Source of the DNA: JAJYSO01 sp964451785
GTDB taxonomy: Bacteria; Bacteroidota; Bacteroidia; Flavobacteriales; Flavobacteriaceae
Direction of reading: 5' to 3'
Assembly (NCBI GenBank): GCA_964451785.1
Contig: CAYVJG010000004.1
Location: forward strand, 48,116 to 112,115
Length of the DNA: 64,000 nt
Shown: piece by piece, positions 44,568-53,493 of the stretch
Layout of the letters: each line of letters starts with the position of its first letter
How positions within the stretch are numbered: the stretch's first letter is position 1
Translations under genes and position numbers: made by a program
Notes under the pieces: model-generated
Told to the model about the DNA's origin: nothing
Database searches by the model: none
Seen by the model: only the letters and a program-made list of their open reading frames with translations

Positions 44568-46357
44568 TCGTCTATAATTTCCATTTTCTTCAACAAGAAT
44601 GAGGCGTTCATGTTTTGACAAATCCCATCTTTAAACTTGTAATCAAAAAACAAGTCGTCATCAATAATTTGGGCATCAAAATAATGGTTGCGCACTTGAG
44701 GCAAATGATCAGCCACTTCGCATAAACTCAAATCGTGGGTGGCAATAATACCGGTAGAGTGGGAAGCGACGAGTTTTTCTAAAAACTTGCGTGAACCAAT
44801 CGCTTTATCGGTACTGTTGGTGCCTTTTAAAATTTCGTCTAATATGATAAAATAACGTTCTGATTTGAGGTGGTCGATAATGTATTTTAAGCGGGATAAT
44901 TCAGCGTAAAAATAAGAAGCTTCTTCGGCTAAAGAATCAACTGTACGCATACTGGTAATCAGTTTTATAGGATGGTATTGCGCCGCCGCCGCACGCACAG
45001 GCAAGCCGATGTTACTCATGACAATTTGCAAGGCTACAGTGCGTAAAAATGTACTTTTTCCCGCCATGTTGGCGCCGGTAATGATTAAAAATTCGTCTTT
45101 TAAAATTTTAAAATCATTGGTAACCGCTTCTGTTTTAGGAATAAGCGGATGCACGGCCGCTTGAGCAGCCACCACCACGCTGTCGTCAGTAGTGATTTGA
45201 GGATAAGTGTAATCAGGATGATTAAAAGCAAAATTGCCTAAACTGTTGTAGGCGTCTAGTTCGGCTAACACCTCAAACCATTGGCCGATAGAATTACGAT
45301 GGGTTTTTAGCCATTTTTCAAGTTTGTAAGATTGCTGTAAATCCCACAATAAAAAACCGTTACCTAAAAAACCAAACAGTAAATTACCACGTTGGTCTAG
45401 TGCATCGATGGTTTTAGAAAATTGTTGAATGACGGCAGAAGCCTTTTGGGTGTCAGTTGTAACTTTCTGTTGTAAATCTTGTAAAAAAGGCGCTTTAAAA
45501 TCGACGTTTTCAACGAGCGCCAAAAGTTGGTGGTACTGACGGAAAACAATTTGAATTTTGCTAACTTTTCCAGATAAATCATTGACGCGTTTCAAGTAAA
45601 CTCCGGTAATAATCAACCCGATAAGAAGCCATAATACCGCTAGTGAAGCCGGAATAAAATCTAAAAAATAACTAGCAATAATCACTAGAGATAACAATGA
45701 AAATCCTTTAGAGAGCCAGCCGGAAAAACGCGGTGTAAACAACTGATGGGCGTGAAGATTTTTTAAACTCTGTGCCGTAGATTGCGGTTCATCAGCTTCC
45801 TCTTGACTAGTCAGTAGCGCCGTAGCGGTAAAGTCTTGTCTAAATTGATGCAGTTCTGCTAATTCGGCAATAGCTTTCTGCTTTGCTTCAATAGCACTGA
45901 GGTTATTGCTAGTCAACAGTTGTGCTAAACGATCGGTGCCTGATTTTAAAGCCGTGCGGTTGAGGTATTGGAAAAATGAATGTTTCCCAAACAAATCAAT
46001 ATCCTGACTAAAGGGATGTGTCGGATTTTTGTATGCTTCACCATCGGGTTGTTGATCAAAATCACCATTTAAAATTTGTAATTCGGTGGTGTTGATATGT
46101 TCTAAGGCTTGTAGTTTTCTGCGTTTTGCTTGAAGATTTGCATGGCGAGACACCAAATAAAAAAACAAAACAATACCGCCCAAGCTCAGTGCAACAACAA
46201 GTTTAGTGTTGGCCCATAACAAATAATCACTGACAATAATGCCTATAAAAACGAGCAAGCGCAATAAGCTAGATTGTAATAAACGTTGTTTAACGTGGCG
46301 TTGTTCAGTCGCATAGCGCTGGCTGTTGTCGGTGTATAGCGTTTTAGGATCAGTCAT
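44564..46357 (-). CDS. Membrane-anchored MutS-family ATPase
   Basis: A 597-residue protein with the MutS ATPase domain at the C-terminus: Walker A GANMAGKSTFLRT near residue 427, the block MRTVDSLAEEASYFYAELSR, Walker B FIILDEILKGTNSTD near residue 510, and TGIIATHDLSL. It lacks the N-terminal mismatch-recognition domain. Two pairs of membrane helices (near residues 30-70 and 215-255) replace it. Canonical MutS is soluble, so this is a distinct MutS-related family, known in Bacteroidota without a proven function. It is convergent with the fucosidase gene and diverges from the vWA gene. Confidence 0.88.
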   Translation of the reverse strand: MTDPKTLYTDNSQRYATEQRHVKQRLLQSSLLRLLVFIGIIVSDYLLWANTKLVVALSLGGIVLFFYLVSRHANLQAKRRKLQALEHINTTELQILNGDFDQQPDGEAYKNPTHPFSQDIDLFGKHSFFQYLNRTALKSGTDRLAQLLTSNNLSAIEAKQKAIAELAELHQFRQDFTATALLTSQEEADEPQSTAQSLKNLHAHQLFTPRFSGWLSKGFSLLSLVIIASYFLDFIPASLAVLWLLIGLIITGVYLKRVNDLSGKVSKIQIVFRQYHQLLALVENVDFKAPFLQDLQQKVTTDTQKASAVIQQFSKTIDALDQRGNLLFGFLGNGFLLWDLQQSYKLEKWLKTHRNSIGQWFEVLAELDAYNSLGNFAFNHPDYTYPQITTDDSVVVAAQAAVHPLIPKTEAVTNDFKILKDEFLIITGANMAGKSTFLRTVALQIVMSNIGLPVRAAAAQYHPIKLITSMRTVDSLAEEASYFYAELSRLKYIIDHLKSERYFIILDEILKGTNSTDKAIGSRKFLEKLVASHSTGIIATHDLSLCEVADHLPQVRNHYFDAQIIDDDLFFDYKFKDGICQNMNASFLLKKMEIIDD

Positions 46358-46511
46358 AAATTAGCATTCAATAGAGCTACAAAAATACGGAACCTTAGGC
46401 GATAAAACGCATAGATTTAGCGCCCTGTTTTTGTGGACTTAATCGGTTGTTTTTTCTGATAATTTTGTTAATATTGATACTTGGGTAAACACTAATTTAA
46501 TCACCTAACTT

Positions 46512-48530
46512 ATGTGGACTTCTTTTCCGGTGTTTTATAGCATTTTAGCTGTGGTTTTGGCCGCCGGATTAGCAGGATGGCAATATTATTTTTCTAAGCG
46601 ACCCGCCAATTGGGGTTGGCTTTTTTCACTGCGTATGCTGACGTATTTGGTGCTATTTGCCTTGTTGCTCAACCCTAAAATCACGCAGAAAACTTATCAT
46701 TTAGAAAAACCAAAATTAGTTGTAGCAGTTGATAATTCTCGCTCGATTGATGTGCTCAATCAACAGCAAAAGACGACTGATTTGATAGAAAACTTTAAAG
46801 CGAATAAAGCTTTACAAGAACAATTCGCTATAGAAACTTATAGCTTTGGTTCACAGTTTAAACCTCTAGATAGCCTGAACTTCACAGAAAGCCAATCTGA
46901 TATTGGTGCGGTGTTTAACAATTTAAATCAGCTGTTTTCGGCTCAACCTGTACCTGTGGTGTTGTTTACGGATGGCAATCAAACCCTGGGACAAGATTAT
47001 GAGTTTGCTGCCCGCTCGTATACGGCTCCTATCTATGCCGTAGTTTTAGGTGATACTACGCATTATGCCGATGTGTATCTTTCAAAAGTCAATGCCAATC
47101 GCTATGCCTTTTTACACAATGAATTTCCGGTGGAAATGTTTGTCAATTATCAAGGTGATACCCCGCAAAAAACGCACTTGACAATTACGCATCAGCAGCA
47201 GGTGGTTTTTAAAAAGGAATTGTCGTTTTCAAAAACACATACAGCCGAAATTGTGACCACTCACTTAAAGGCTAGTACTTTAGGCTTGCAAAACTATACC
47301 ATATCACTTTCTCCTCTTCAAGTCGAAAAGAATACGGATAATAATCAGTGGAAGTTTGCAGTTGAGGTGATAGATCAACAAACTAAAGTTCTGCTGTTAT
47401 CGGCATTTCCACATCCTGATTTAGGGGCTTTAAAAAAAGCGGTTGAGCAGAATGCACAACGCCGCGCGGATATAAAATATATTGGAAAGGATAGCCTGAA
47501 ATTAGCCGATTATCAGCTGGTAGTGCTCTATCAACCCACCGCTAAATTTAAAGCGATTTATCCAAAATTAAATCGCTTAAAACTCCACACACTAACCATC
47601 ACTGGTACAGAAACAGACTACGATTTTTTAAATCAGCAACAAGATTTATTTGTCAAGAAAAGTTCAGGGCAAGCTGAAGATTATTTTGCGGTGTTAAATG
47701 CAGCCTACCGCAATTTTCAAATGCCAGAACTGAATGTAGCTGATTTTCCGCCGCTTAAAGATCAATTTGGTAGTTTAGAAATTAAAGATAAAACTGTTCA
47801 GCCCTTGTTATTTCAAAGTATTCGCGGTTATAAAACCGATCAACCTTTGCTCTTTACTTTTGAAAAAAATGGGAAACGCGGCGGTTATTGGTTTGGTGAA
47901 AACACTTGGCAATGGCGCGCGCAGAGCTATCGCGATACGGGTAGTTTTAAAACCTATGACGAATTTATAGCGGCTTTGGTGCAATATTTGGCCTCTACAA
48001 AACAGCGCGATCGCCTAACGGTAGATTATAAATCTTCATATAATGAGGGAGAGTCATTGTTGCTTAAGGCCTTGTATTTTGATAAAAATTACAAATTTGA
48101 TGCACGCGCTAAACTTTCGGCAACACTTATAAACACAGCTACAAAAGAAACGCATCAGTTGCCGTTTTTGCTTTCCGGACAGCAGTATTCACTCAATTTA
48201 AGTCATTTGCAACCTGGAGAATACAAGTTTACAGTGAAGGTGAAAAATGAAAATTTGCAAGAATCGGGACAATTTCAAATTATAGATTTTGATGTAGAGC
48301 AGCAGTTTACGCACTCTAATCCCGAGAAGTTGAGTCGGATTGCAGCACTGTATTACCCAAGCCAAATTCAGAATCTATTAAAAAATTTGCTGCAAAATGA
48401 AGCCTATAAACCCGTACAAAAAAGTGAAGTCAAAAAATCGCCATTAATCGATTGGTGGTATTTGCTGGCTGCATTGGCATTGAGCTTGGGGGCTGAGTGG
48501 TTTATACGCAAGTATAGAGGAATGTTATAA
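46512..48530 (+). CDS. vWA-like membrane protein (Bat-type architecture)
   Basis: A 672-residue protein with two N-terminal membrane helices (about residues 5-25 and 37-57) and a von Willebrand A-like domain whose metal site starts VVAVDNSRSID (DxSxS) near residue 72, with VVLFTDGNQTLG near residue 150. Long beta-sandwich regions and a final membrane helix (WWYLLAALALSLGAEWFI) follow. This layout resembles the Bat aerotolerance proteins, but there is no MoxR ATPase or other bat gene beside it. Function is unknown. Confidence 0.75.
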   Translation: MWTSFPVFYSILAVVLAAGLAGWQYYFSKRPANWGWLFSLRMLTYLVLFALLLNPKITQKTYHLEKPKLVVAVDNSRSIDVLNQQQKTTDLIENFKANKALQEQFAIETYSFGSQFKPLDSLNFTESQSDIGAVFNNLNQLFSAQPVPVVLFTDGNQTLGQDYEFAARSYTAPIYAVVLGDTTHYADVYLSKVNANRYAFLHNEFPVEMFVNYQGDTPQKTHLTITHQQQVVFKKELSFSKTHTAEIVTTHLKASTLGLQNYTISLSPLQVEKNTDNNQWKFAVEVIDQQTKVLLLSAFPHPDLGALKKAVEQNAQRRADIKYIGKDSLKLADYQLVVLYQPTAKFKAIYPKLNRLKLHTLTITGTETDYDFLNQQQDLFVKKSSGQAEDYFAVLNAAYRNFQMPELNVADFPPLKDQFGSLEIKDKTVQPLLFQSIRGYKTDQPLLFTFEKNGKRGGYWFGENTWQWRAQSYRDTGSFKTYDEFIAALVQYLASTKQRDRLTVDYKSSYNEGESLLLKALYFDKNYKFDARAKLSATLINTATKETHQLPFLLSGQQYSLNLSHLQPGEYKFTVKVKNENLQESGQFQIIDFDVEQQFTHSNPEKLSRIAALYYPSQIQNLLKNLLQNEAYKPVQKSEVKKSPLIDWWYLLAALALSLGAEWFIRKYRGML

Positions 48531-48537
48531 CACAAAA

Positions 48538-49221
48538 ATGATGGAACAATTACCAAAAGCAGGCTTAGAATTTTTAAAAAACTTACGCGAAAACAACAAT
48601 CGCGAGTGGTTTAACGCCCATAAACCGGAGTTTAAAGTCTTGGAAGGACAGATGAAGCGAGCATATGAGGCTTTGGGGCTACTCTTAGGTCAGCACGATG
48701 ATATTCAAAAAATAAAGCCGTATCGCATCTATCGCGATATTCGGTTTTCAAAAGACAAAACGCCTTATAAGACTTATTTTTCGGCCAATTTTGAACGCCG
48801 TAAACCAGCTCTTCGCGGGGGCTATTACTTGCACATTGAGCCCGGGGATAATTCATTTATTGGAGCCGGATTCTGGAATCCTGACAAAGCAGACGTAGAG
48901 CGCATCCGCAAAGAATGGGCGATTGATACCGAAGAAATTAGAGCGATTTTAGCTGATGAAAACTTCAAAAAACATTGGGGTTCACTCAAAGGAAGACGTT
49001 TAAAGACCTATCCACGCGGATTTGATAAAAATTCACCTGATTTAGATTTAATCAATTTTAAGGAGTGGATTTTTCAGCAGCACTTTACGGATGCCGAAGT
49101 TTTGTCTACTGATTTTATTGCACAAGTGAATTGCCATTTTCAGGCCATACGTCCCTTCTTTGATTATATGTCGTCAGTTTTGACAACTGATTTAAATGGT
49201 GTTTCTTTGTTGAACGATTAA
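48538..49221 (+). CDS. DUF2461 protein
   Basis: A 227-residue soluble protein with the DUF2461 pattern: FLKNLRENNNREWFNAHKPE near residue 13, the Arg-rich YRIYRDIRFSKDKTPYKTYF near residue 61, and GGYYLHIEPGDNSFIGAGFW near residue 94. The family is widespread and uncharacterised. It begins 7 bp after the vWA gene and is probably cotranscribed with it and truA. An ATG one codon later (48541) is an equally good start. Confidence 0.9.
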   Translation: MMEQLPKAGLEFLKNLRENNNREWFNAHKPEFKVLEGQMKRAYEALGLLLGQHDDIQKIKPYRIYRDIRFSKDKTPYKTYFSANFERRKPALRGGYYLHIEPGDNSFIGAGFWNPDKADVERIRKEWAIDTEEIRAILADENFKKHWGSLKGRRLKTYPRGFDKNSPDLDLINFKEWIFQQHFTDAEVLSTDFIAQVNCHFQAIRPFFDYMSSVLTTDLNGVSLLND

Positions 49222-49256
49222 AAGCCTGATAAAACATCGTTTAGAGCACACAGATT

Positions 49257-50057
49257 ATGCAACGCATTCGCTATTATTACTTAATTAAATTACAGTATTT
49301 AGGATTCAGATATCACGGTTGGCAAAAACAGCCTAAGGTCAAAACGGTAGAGCGTATGGTAGATCGCACCATAGCTTATGTGTTAGATTATAAGCCATTT
49401 AAAATTCTGTCAACTGGGCGTACAGATGCCATGGTGTCTGTCAATGAAACTTATATCGAACTTTTTGTCGATCATACCCCCCTTGATTTGGAAACGTTTT
49501 TTCCGCTGCTAAATAAAAATTTACCTCAGGATATTCGCGCATTAGGCATTAAAGAAATCGATAAAGATTTTAATGTCATTCAGCATCCAAAGGTGAAAGA
49601 ATACTTGTATTTTTTTAGTTATGGCGAAAAGTTTCATCCATTTGCCTCTTCATTGATGACAAATGTATTAGAAGATTTAGACATTGAAATCATGCAAACC
49701 GCCGCTAAGTTGTTTGAAGGCGAACACGATTTTTGGTCATATGCGTTTCGTCCTAAACCGGAAACGCAAACCCAAGGTGAGGTACTACAGTGCGAATTGG
49801 TAGAAAACACCTTGATGACTGGCAGTTTTTTTCCTGAAAGGAGTTATGTATTACGCGTAAAAGGGCAAGGGTTTAAGCGACATCAAGTGCGATTGATGAT
49901 GGGCATCTTGTTTGAATTAGGTAAAGGAGAAGTTGATTTAGAATTTTTTAAACGTACACTAGACGCTAAAAATAAGATTACATTAGTGCAGGTAGCACCG
50001 GCTTCAGGATTAATTTTAAATGCTGTAAAAATGGAGGGAGAAGCCTATCAATTTTGA
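49257..50057 (+). CDS. truA: TruA-family tRNA pseudouridine synthase
   Basis: A 266-residue protein with the TruA core: YLIKLQYLGFRYHGWQKQP near residue 7, STGRTDAMVSV near residue 52 with the catalytic Asp at about residue 57, and RVKGQGFKRHQVRLMMG near residue 199. TruA makes pseudouridine at positions 38-40 of tRNAs. In GRTDAMVS the usual Gly-Val after Asp-Ala (GRTDAGVHA) is changed, which suggests a divergent paralogue. It lies 35 bp after DUF2461. Confidence 0.85.
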   Translation: MQRIRYYYLIKLQYLGFRYHGWQKQPKVKTVERMVDRTIAYVLDYKPFKILSTGRTDAMVSVNETYIELFVDHTPLDLETFFPLLNKNLPQDIRALGIKEIDKDFNVIQHPKVKEYLYFFSYGEKFHPFASSLMTNVLEDLDIEIMQTAAKLFEGEHDFWSYAFRPKPETQTQGEVLQCELVENTLMTGSFFPERSYVLRVKGQGFKRHQVRLMMGILFELGKGEVDLEFFKRTLDAKNKITLVQVAPASGLILNAVKMEGEAYQF

Positions 50058-50094
50058 TGCGATATCTGCAAAGAATTATGTATTTTTACAAGGT

Positions 50095-50571
50095 ATGAAG
50101 GGATTTTTACTTTTTATCATTGCGATTGTTGTTTTAGGGTGCAAAAATTTTGAAACCCAAAAGTTGTCTTCTGATCAAATTTATCAAAAAGAACTCAAAC
50201 AGTTAGATTGGACCAATCTCGACTCGTATCCGAGTTTTAAAGCTTGTGAACAATATACGACAAAGGAAGATAAGAAGCAGTGTTTTGAGCAGTTAGTGGC
50301 ACAGCATATTTTTTCGATTTTAGCCGAACACGAAGTAGTTTTAAAAGATTCTATACACGAAAAGATAAAGCTATTAATCACCATCACCGATCAAGGACAT
50401 CCAATTGTTGATTCAATAAAAATGTCAGCTAATTTAGAAAAAAAGATTCCTGATTTCAGCGCGTGGATTCAGCAGGCAGTAGATAGTTTACCGAAGATTT
50501 ATCCGGGAGAAAAGCGAGGCATTCCCGTAGCCTCTCAGTTTATTTTACCGCTCACCATCGTTTCACATTAA
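50095..50571 (+). CDS. Small lipoprotein with TonB-C-like domain
   Basis: A 158-residue lipoprotein (lipobox VVLGC, Cys about residue 16). The mature part reads like the TonB C-terminal domain found in many Bacteroidota proteins: YPSFKACE, then KKQCFEQLVAQHIFSIL, a central IKLLITITDQGHPIVDSIKM strand pair, and ASQFILPLTI at the end. The resemblance is by pattern only. It has no proline-rich linker, so it is not a classical TonB. It follows truA by 37 bp. Confidence 0.65.
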   Translation: MKGFLLFIIAIVVLGCKNFETQKLSSDQIYQKELKQLDWTNLDSYPSFKACEQYTTKEDKKQCFEQLVAQHIFSILAEHEVVLKDSIHEKIKLLITITDQGHPIVDSIKMSANLEKKIPDFSAWIQQAVDSLPKIYPGEKRGIPVASQFILPLTIVSH

Positions 50572-50574
50572 ATT

Positions 50575-50739
50575 ATACGGAAGCGACATTAAAAATAGAC
50601 CAATCTTTCTGTAAAAATCGCAAATCTCTGCGTTAATCCCGCACGTGCGGGACGTCATAGCTATGCCTGTGCTTTTTGCCTTGATCTTTGAAATTATAAC
50701 GACAAAATATTTGGTCTATTTTTAATGTCGCTTCCGTAT
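50575..50739. repeat. Non-coding element with 29-bp perfect terminal inverted repeats
   Basis: The left end (50575-50603, starting ATACGGAAGCGACATT) and the right end (50711-50739) are perfect inverted repeats of 29 bp. The core includes a 16-bp perfect palindrome, tcccgcacgtgcggga (50637-50652), and blocks shared with 55401-55561 (caaatctctgcgttaa; ccttga.cttt.aaatt). It fills the space between two convergent genes; its right terminus touches the stop codon of the nuclease gene. It looks like a MITE or a large bidirectional terminator hairpin. Confidence 0.85.
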
Positions 50740-51368
50740 TAAGCCGCTCCACGACGGTCAATTTCATCGCGAATTTTAGCGGCTTTTTCATAATCTTCGT
50801 TATGAACAGCTTGATCTAAAGCTTTTTCTAATTCTTTAAGCGATTTATACTTTAATCGCTCGTTTTCAGGTTTGTCTTTTGCGGCTTTTTGAGGAGTATC
50901 TTCTTCGTCTTTAGCAGTCACGCCTTTGCGCAACGGACTGTCAGGGGCATCGGTAATTTTGAGTTCTATGCCGGCTTTGTCTAGAATTGTTTTATACGTA
51001 AAAATTGGCGCATTAAAACGAAGTGCTAAAGCAATAGCATCACTGGTACGCGCATCGATAATTTCTTCAATGCGATCGCGTTCACAAATTAAACTGGAGT
51101 AAAATACACCATCGACAAGCTTGTGAATAATCACTTGTTTAACGGTAATAGCAAATTGATCGGCAAAATTTTTAAACAAATCATGCGTCAGTGGGCGAGG
51201 GGGTTTGATATCTTTTTCTAAGGCTATGGCTATAGATTGTGCTTCAAAGGCGCCAATGACAATGGGGAGTTGTCTATCGCCGTCACGTTCACTCAAAATC
51301 AAGGCATAAGCACCATTTTGAGTTTGACTATACGAAATTCCTCTGATACTCAAACGCACTAAACTCAT
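50739..51368 (-). CDS. Bifunctional nuclease (DUF151) with UVR motif
   Basis: A 209-residue protein. Residues 1-130 form the DUF151 bifunctional nuclease domain (LILSERDGDRQLPIVIGAFE near residue 23, IDARTSDAIALALRFNAPI near residue 102). The C-terminus has a UVR-type motif (ALDQAVHNEDYEKAAKIRDE near residue 184), which in UvrB and UvrC mediates protein contact. The DUF151 domain is reported to cut DNA and RNA in plants. Position directly after etfB-etfA is common in Bacteroidota. A terminator hairpin after etfA suggests at least partly separate transcription. Confidence 0.9.
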   Translation of the reverse strand: MSLVRLSIRGISYSQTQNGAYALILSERDGDRQLPIVIGAFEAQSIAIALEKDIKPPRPLTHDLFKNFADQFAITVKQVIIHKLVDGVFYSSLICERDRIEEIIDARTSDAIALALRFNAPIFTYKTILDKAGIELKITDAPDSPLRKGVTAKDEEDTPQKAAKDKPENERLKYKSLKELEKALDQAVHNEDYEKAAKIRDEIDRRGAA

Positions 51369-51446
51369 ACTACAAATACTAATTTATCAGTTGATTTTAG
51401 TAGTAAAAATACTAAAATCAATATTTATTACAAGTTACAAAAATTT

Positions 51447-51487
51447 AATCATCCTTTGTAGAAAAAAGCCACAAAGGATGATTTTTT
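51447..51487. terminator. Terminator between etfA and nuclease gene
   Basis: A 13-bp perfect stem (aatcatcctttgt at 51447-51459 against 51471-51483) with an 11-base loop. It carries T-runs on both strands: ttttttat on the plus side and aaattttt on the minus side. It lies 75 bp after the etfA stop. Confidence 0.75.
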
Positions 51488-51561
51488 ATGAAATAGAACT
51501 AGGAGTTAGGTTAAGCTTTTTGCTGTAAAAACAGGTATAAGTTTAACTACTCACGTCTCTA

Positions 51562-52530
51562 TTAGTTGTTGGCAGCTTTATAAGCTTTCAGTTTTTCAAC
51601 AAGTTTTGGAACCACGTCAAAAGCATCGCCAACCACGCCGTAATCAGCAGCCTTAAAGAAGGGTGCCTCTGGGTCGTTATTGATGACTAGCTTGTGTTTT
51701 GAAGCGTTGACGCCGGCTAGATGTTGAATAGCTCCTGAAATTCCAACCGCAATATAAAGATTAGCAGCAACAGGTTTTCCGGTTTGACCTACGTGTTCAC
51801 TGCGCGGTCTCCAACCCATATCGCTCACTGGTTTAGAGCAAGCTAAGGCAGCGCCAAGTACGTCGGCAAGCTCTTCAATCATGCCCCAATTGTCGCCACT
51901 TTTAAGGCCACGTCCTCCGGAAACCACAATTTCGGCATCAGCAATGGTCACTTTATCGGTGGCTTTATCAACAGATTTAATGGTGATGCCAAAGTCATCT
52001 GCACTGAGTTCAGGAGAAAATTCTTCGGCTGTAGCGGCGGCTTGATTTTCGATCAGACCGAAAGCATTTTTAGCTAAGCCTACCAATTTAACATCGGTTT
52101 TTAAAGTAGAAAAGCTAAAACCTTTGTTGGTAAAAACGCTGCTTTTCACTTGGAAAGGTGCTACACTTTCAGGAAGCGCTACGACATTAGGGGCATAGGC
52201 AGCTTCGAGATTTACGGCAAGTAATGGTGCTAAGTATTTGTCATTGGCCGTTTGTCCAATAACCACTACTTTAGCGTCTTCCTTTTTGGCTGCTTGGGTG
52301 ATGACATCTGCATAAGCATCGGCATTGAATGCACTGAGCTTGTCATTAGTGACGGTTAGCACTTTGTCAACTCCATAGGCTGCAAGCGCAGAGGTGTCGT
52401 TGACATTGATGGTTACTGCCGTTAATGAACTTCCTAATTTTTCAGCGATACTTTTGGCATATGAGGCGGTTTCGAAAGCTGATTTTTTAAAGGTTCCGTT
52501 TACGGATTCTGTATATACTAAAACTGACAT
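51562..52530 (-). CDS. etfA: Electron transfer flavoprotein subunit alpha
   Basis: EtfA binds FAD and, with EtfB, carries electrons from acyl-CoA and other dehydrogenases to the respiratory chain. The 322-residue protein has the C-terminal FAD-binding signature: VSGGRGLKSGDNW near residue 203, SDMGWRPRSEHVGQTGKPV near residue 236 and YIAVGISGAIQHLAGV near residue 258. It follows etfB by 45 bp on the same strand. Confidence 0.96.
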   Translation of the reverse strand: MSVLVYTESVNGTFKKSAFETASYAKSIAEKLGSSLTAVTINVNDTSALAAYGVDKVLTVTNDKLSAFNADAYADVITQAAKKEDAKVVVIGQTANDKYLAPLLAVNLEAAYAPNVVALPESVAPFQVKSSVFTNKGFSFSTLKTDVKLVGLAKNAFGLIENQAAATAEEFSPELSADDFGITIKSVDKATDKVTIADAEIVVSGGRGLKSGDNWGMIEELADVLGAALACSKPVSDMGWRPRSEHVGQTGKPVAANLYIAVGISGAIQHLAGVNASKHKLVINNDPEAPFFKAADYGVVGDAFDVVPKLVEKLKAYKAANN

Positions 52531-52575
52531 GGTATTCTGTGTTTAAGGTGAAAAATAAATTGATTAAAACGTTGA

Positions 52576-53322
52576 TTAGATAACTTTTGCATCACTGTGG
52601 AGCAATTCGATGAGTTCATCGAGATTATCAGGATCAATTAATTTAGTTTCCCCACGCGGCGCAGGTTTTTCAAACTTCACGATTTCAGAACGCGTTTCAG
52701 CTTGAGCAGGCTCAAGAACTGTTAAAGGTTTTTTACGCGCCATCATAATACCGCGCATGTTAGGAATGCGTAAGTCACTTTCTTCAACAATTCCTTTTTG
52801 GCCGCCAATAACTAGAGGAAAAGTAGTGGTTAAAGTTTCTTTTCCGCCTTCGAGTTCGCGATCAACAGTTACATTGTCGCCTTCAACTTTAATGCACACA
52901 CATTTATTGACAAAGTTAGCCCCGATAAGTTTAGCTAGCATTCCCGGAACCATTCCTCCGTTATAATCAATAGATTCGCGACCGGCAATAACCAAATCAT
53001 AGTTGCCTTCTTGAACTACTTTAGCGAGTTCTTTAGCCACTTGAAAGCCATCTAAAGCTTCGGTGTCAATGCGAATAGCACTATCTGCACCAATGGCGAG
53101 TGCTTTGCGCAAAGTAGGTTCAGTTTCTTTACCACCAACATTGATGACATCAACACTAGCGCCTTGTTGCTCTTTAAACCACATGGCACGTGTCAACCCA
53201 AATTCGTCGTTTGGATTGATAATGTATTGTACACCATTAGTGTCGAACTTGGTGTCGTTATCGGTAAAGTTTATTTTAGATGTCGTGTCAGGGACATGAC
53301 TTATACATACAAGTATTTTCAT
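52576..53322 (-). CDS. etfB: Electron transfer flavoprotein subunit beta
   Basis: A 248-residue EtfB subunit that binds AMP and partners EtfA. The conserved N-terminus (KILVCISHVPDTTSKI) and the LVIAGRESIDYNGGMVPGMLA block near residue 113 are present, and the EtfB signature VDRELEGGKETL is near residue 153. It is the first gene of the etfB-etfA pair and diverges from pdhB. Confidence 0.96.
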   Translation of the reverse strand: MKILVCISHVPDTTSKINFTDNDTKFDTNGVQYIINPNDEFGLTRAMWFKEQQGASVDVINVGGKETEPTLRKALAIGADSAIRIDTEALDGFQVAKELAKVVQEGNYDLVIAGRESIDYNGGMVPGMLAKLIGANFVNKCVCIKVEGDNVTVDRELEGGKETLTTTFPLVIGGQKGIVEESDLRIPNMRGIMMARKKPLTVLEPAQAETRSEIVKFEKPAPRGETKLIDPDNLDELIELLHSDAKVI

Positions 53323-53373
53323 AGGTATTAGTTGATTTTAAGTTGTTGTAATTTTAAAAAATATGAGGTCTCG

Positions 53374-53381
53374 CAAATATA
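53374..53381 (-). promoter_or_regulatory. Putative -7 box of etfBA promoter
   Basis: On the minus strand this reads TATATTTG, an exact TAnnTTTG match about 51 bases before the etfB ATG. The -33 element is not obvious. Confidence 0.4.
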
Positions 53382-53461
53382 ATTAAATAATCAAGAAAAA
53401 GGGAAGCGAATTTTATCAGGATTTTTTTGAAAAAGGTGTGGAAAATCACTTGTGTAATGCT

Positions 53462-53469
53462 TACTTTTG
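53462..53469 (+). promoter_or_regulatory. Putative -7 box of pdhB promoter
   Basis: TACTTTTG matches TAnnTTTG and ends 24 bases before the pdhB ATG. No -33 box with good spacing was seen. Confidence 0.45.
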
Positions 53470-53493
53470 TAGTCCTTATAAAATCCAAGGTTT

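Noticed and set aside
42792..48530. Possible polysaccharide utilisation locus around the fucosidase
   Set aside because: No SusC/SusD pair, sulfatase, other glycosidase or dedicated regulator is present; the neighbours are a MutS-like ATPase and a vWA protein.
46512..48530. Bat aerotolerance operon
   Set aside because: The protein has a vWA-like domain, but no MoxR ATPase or other bat gene is next to it.
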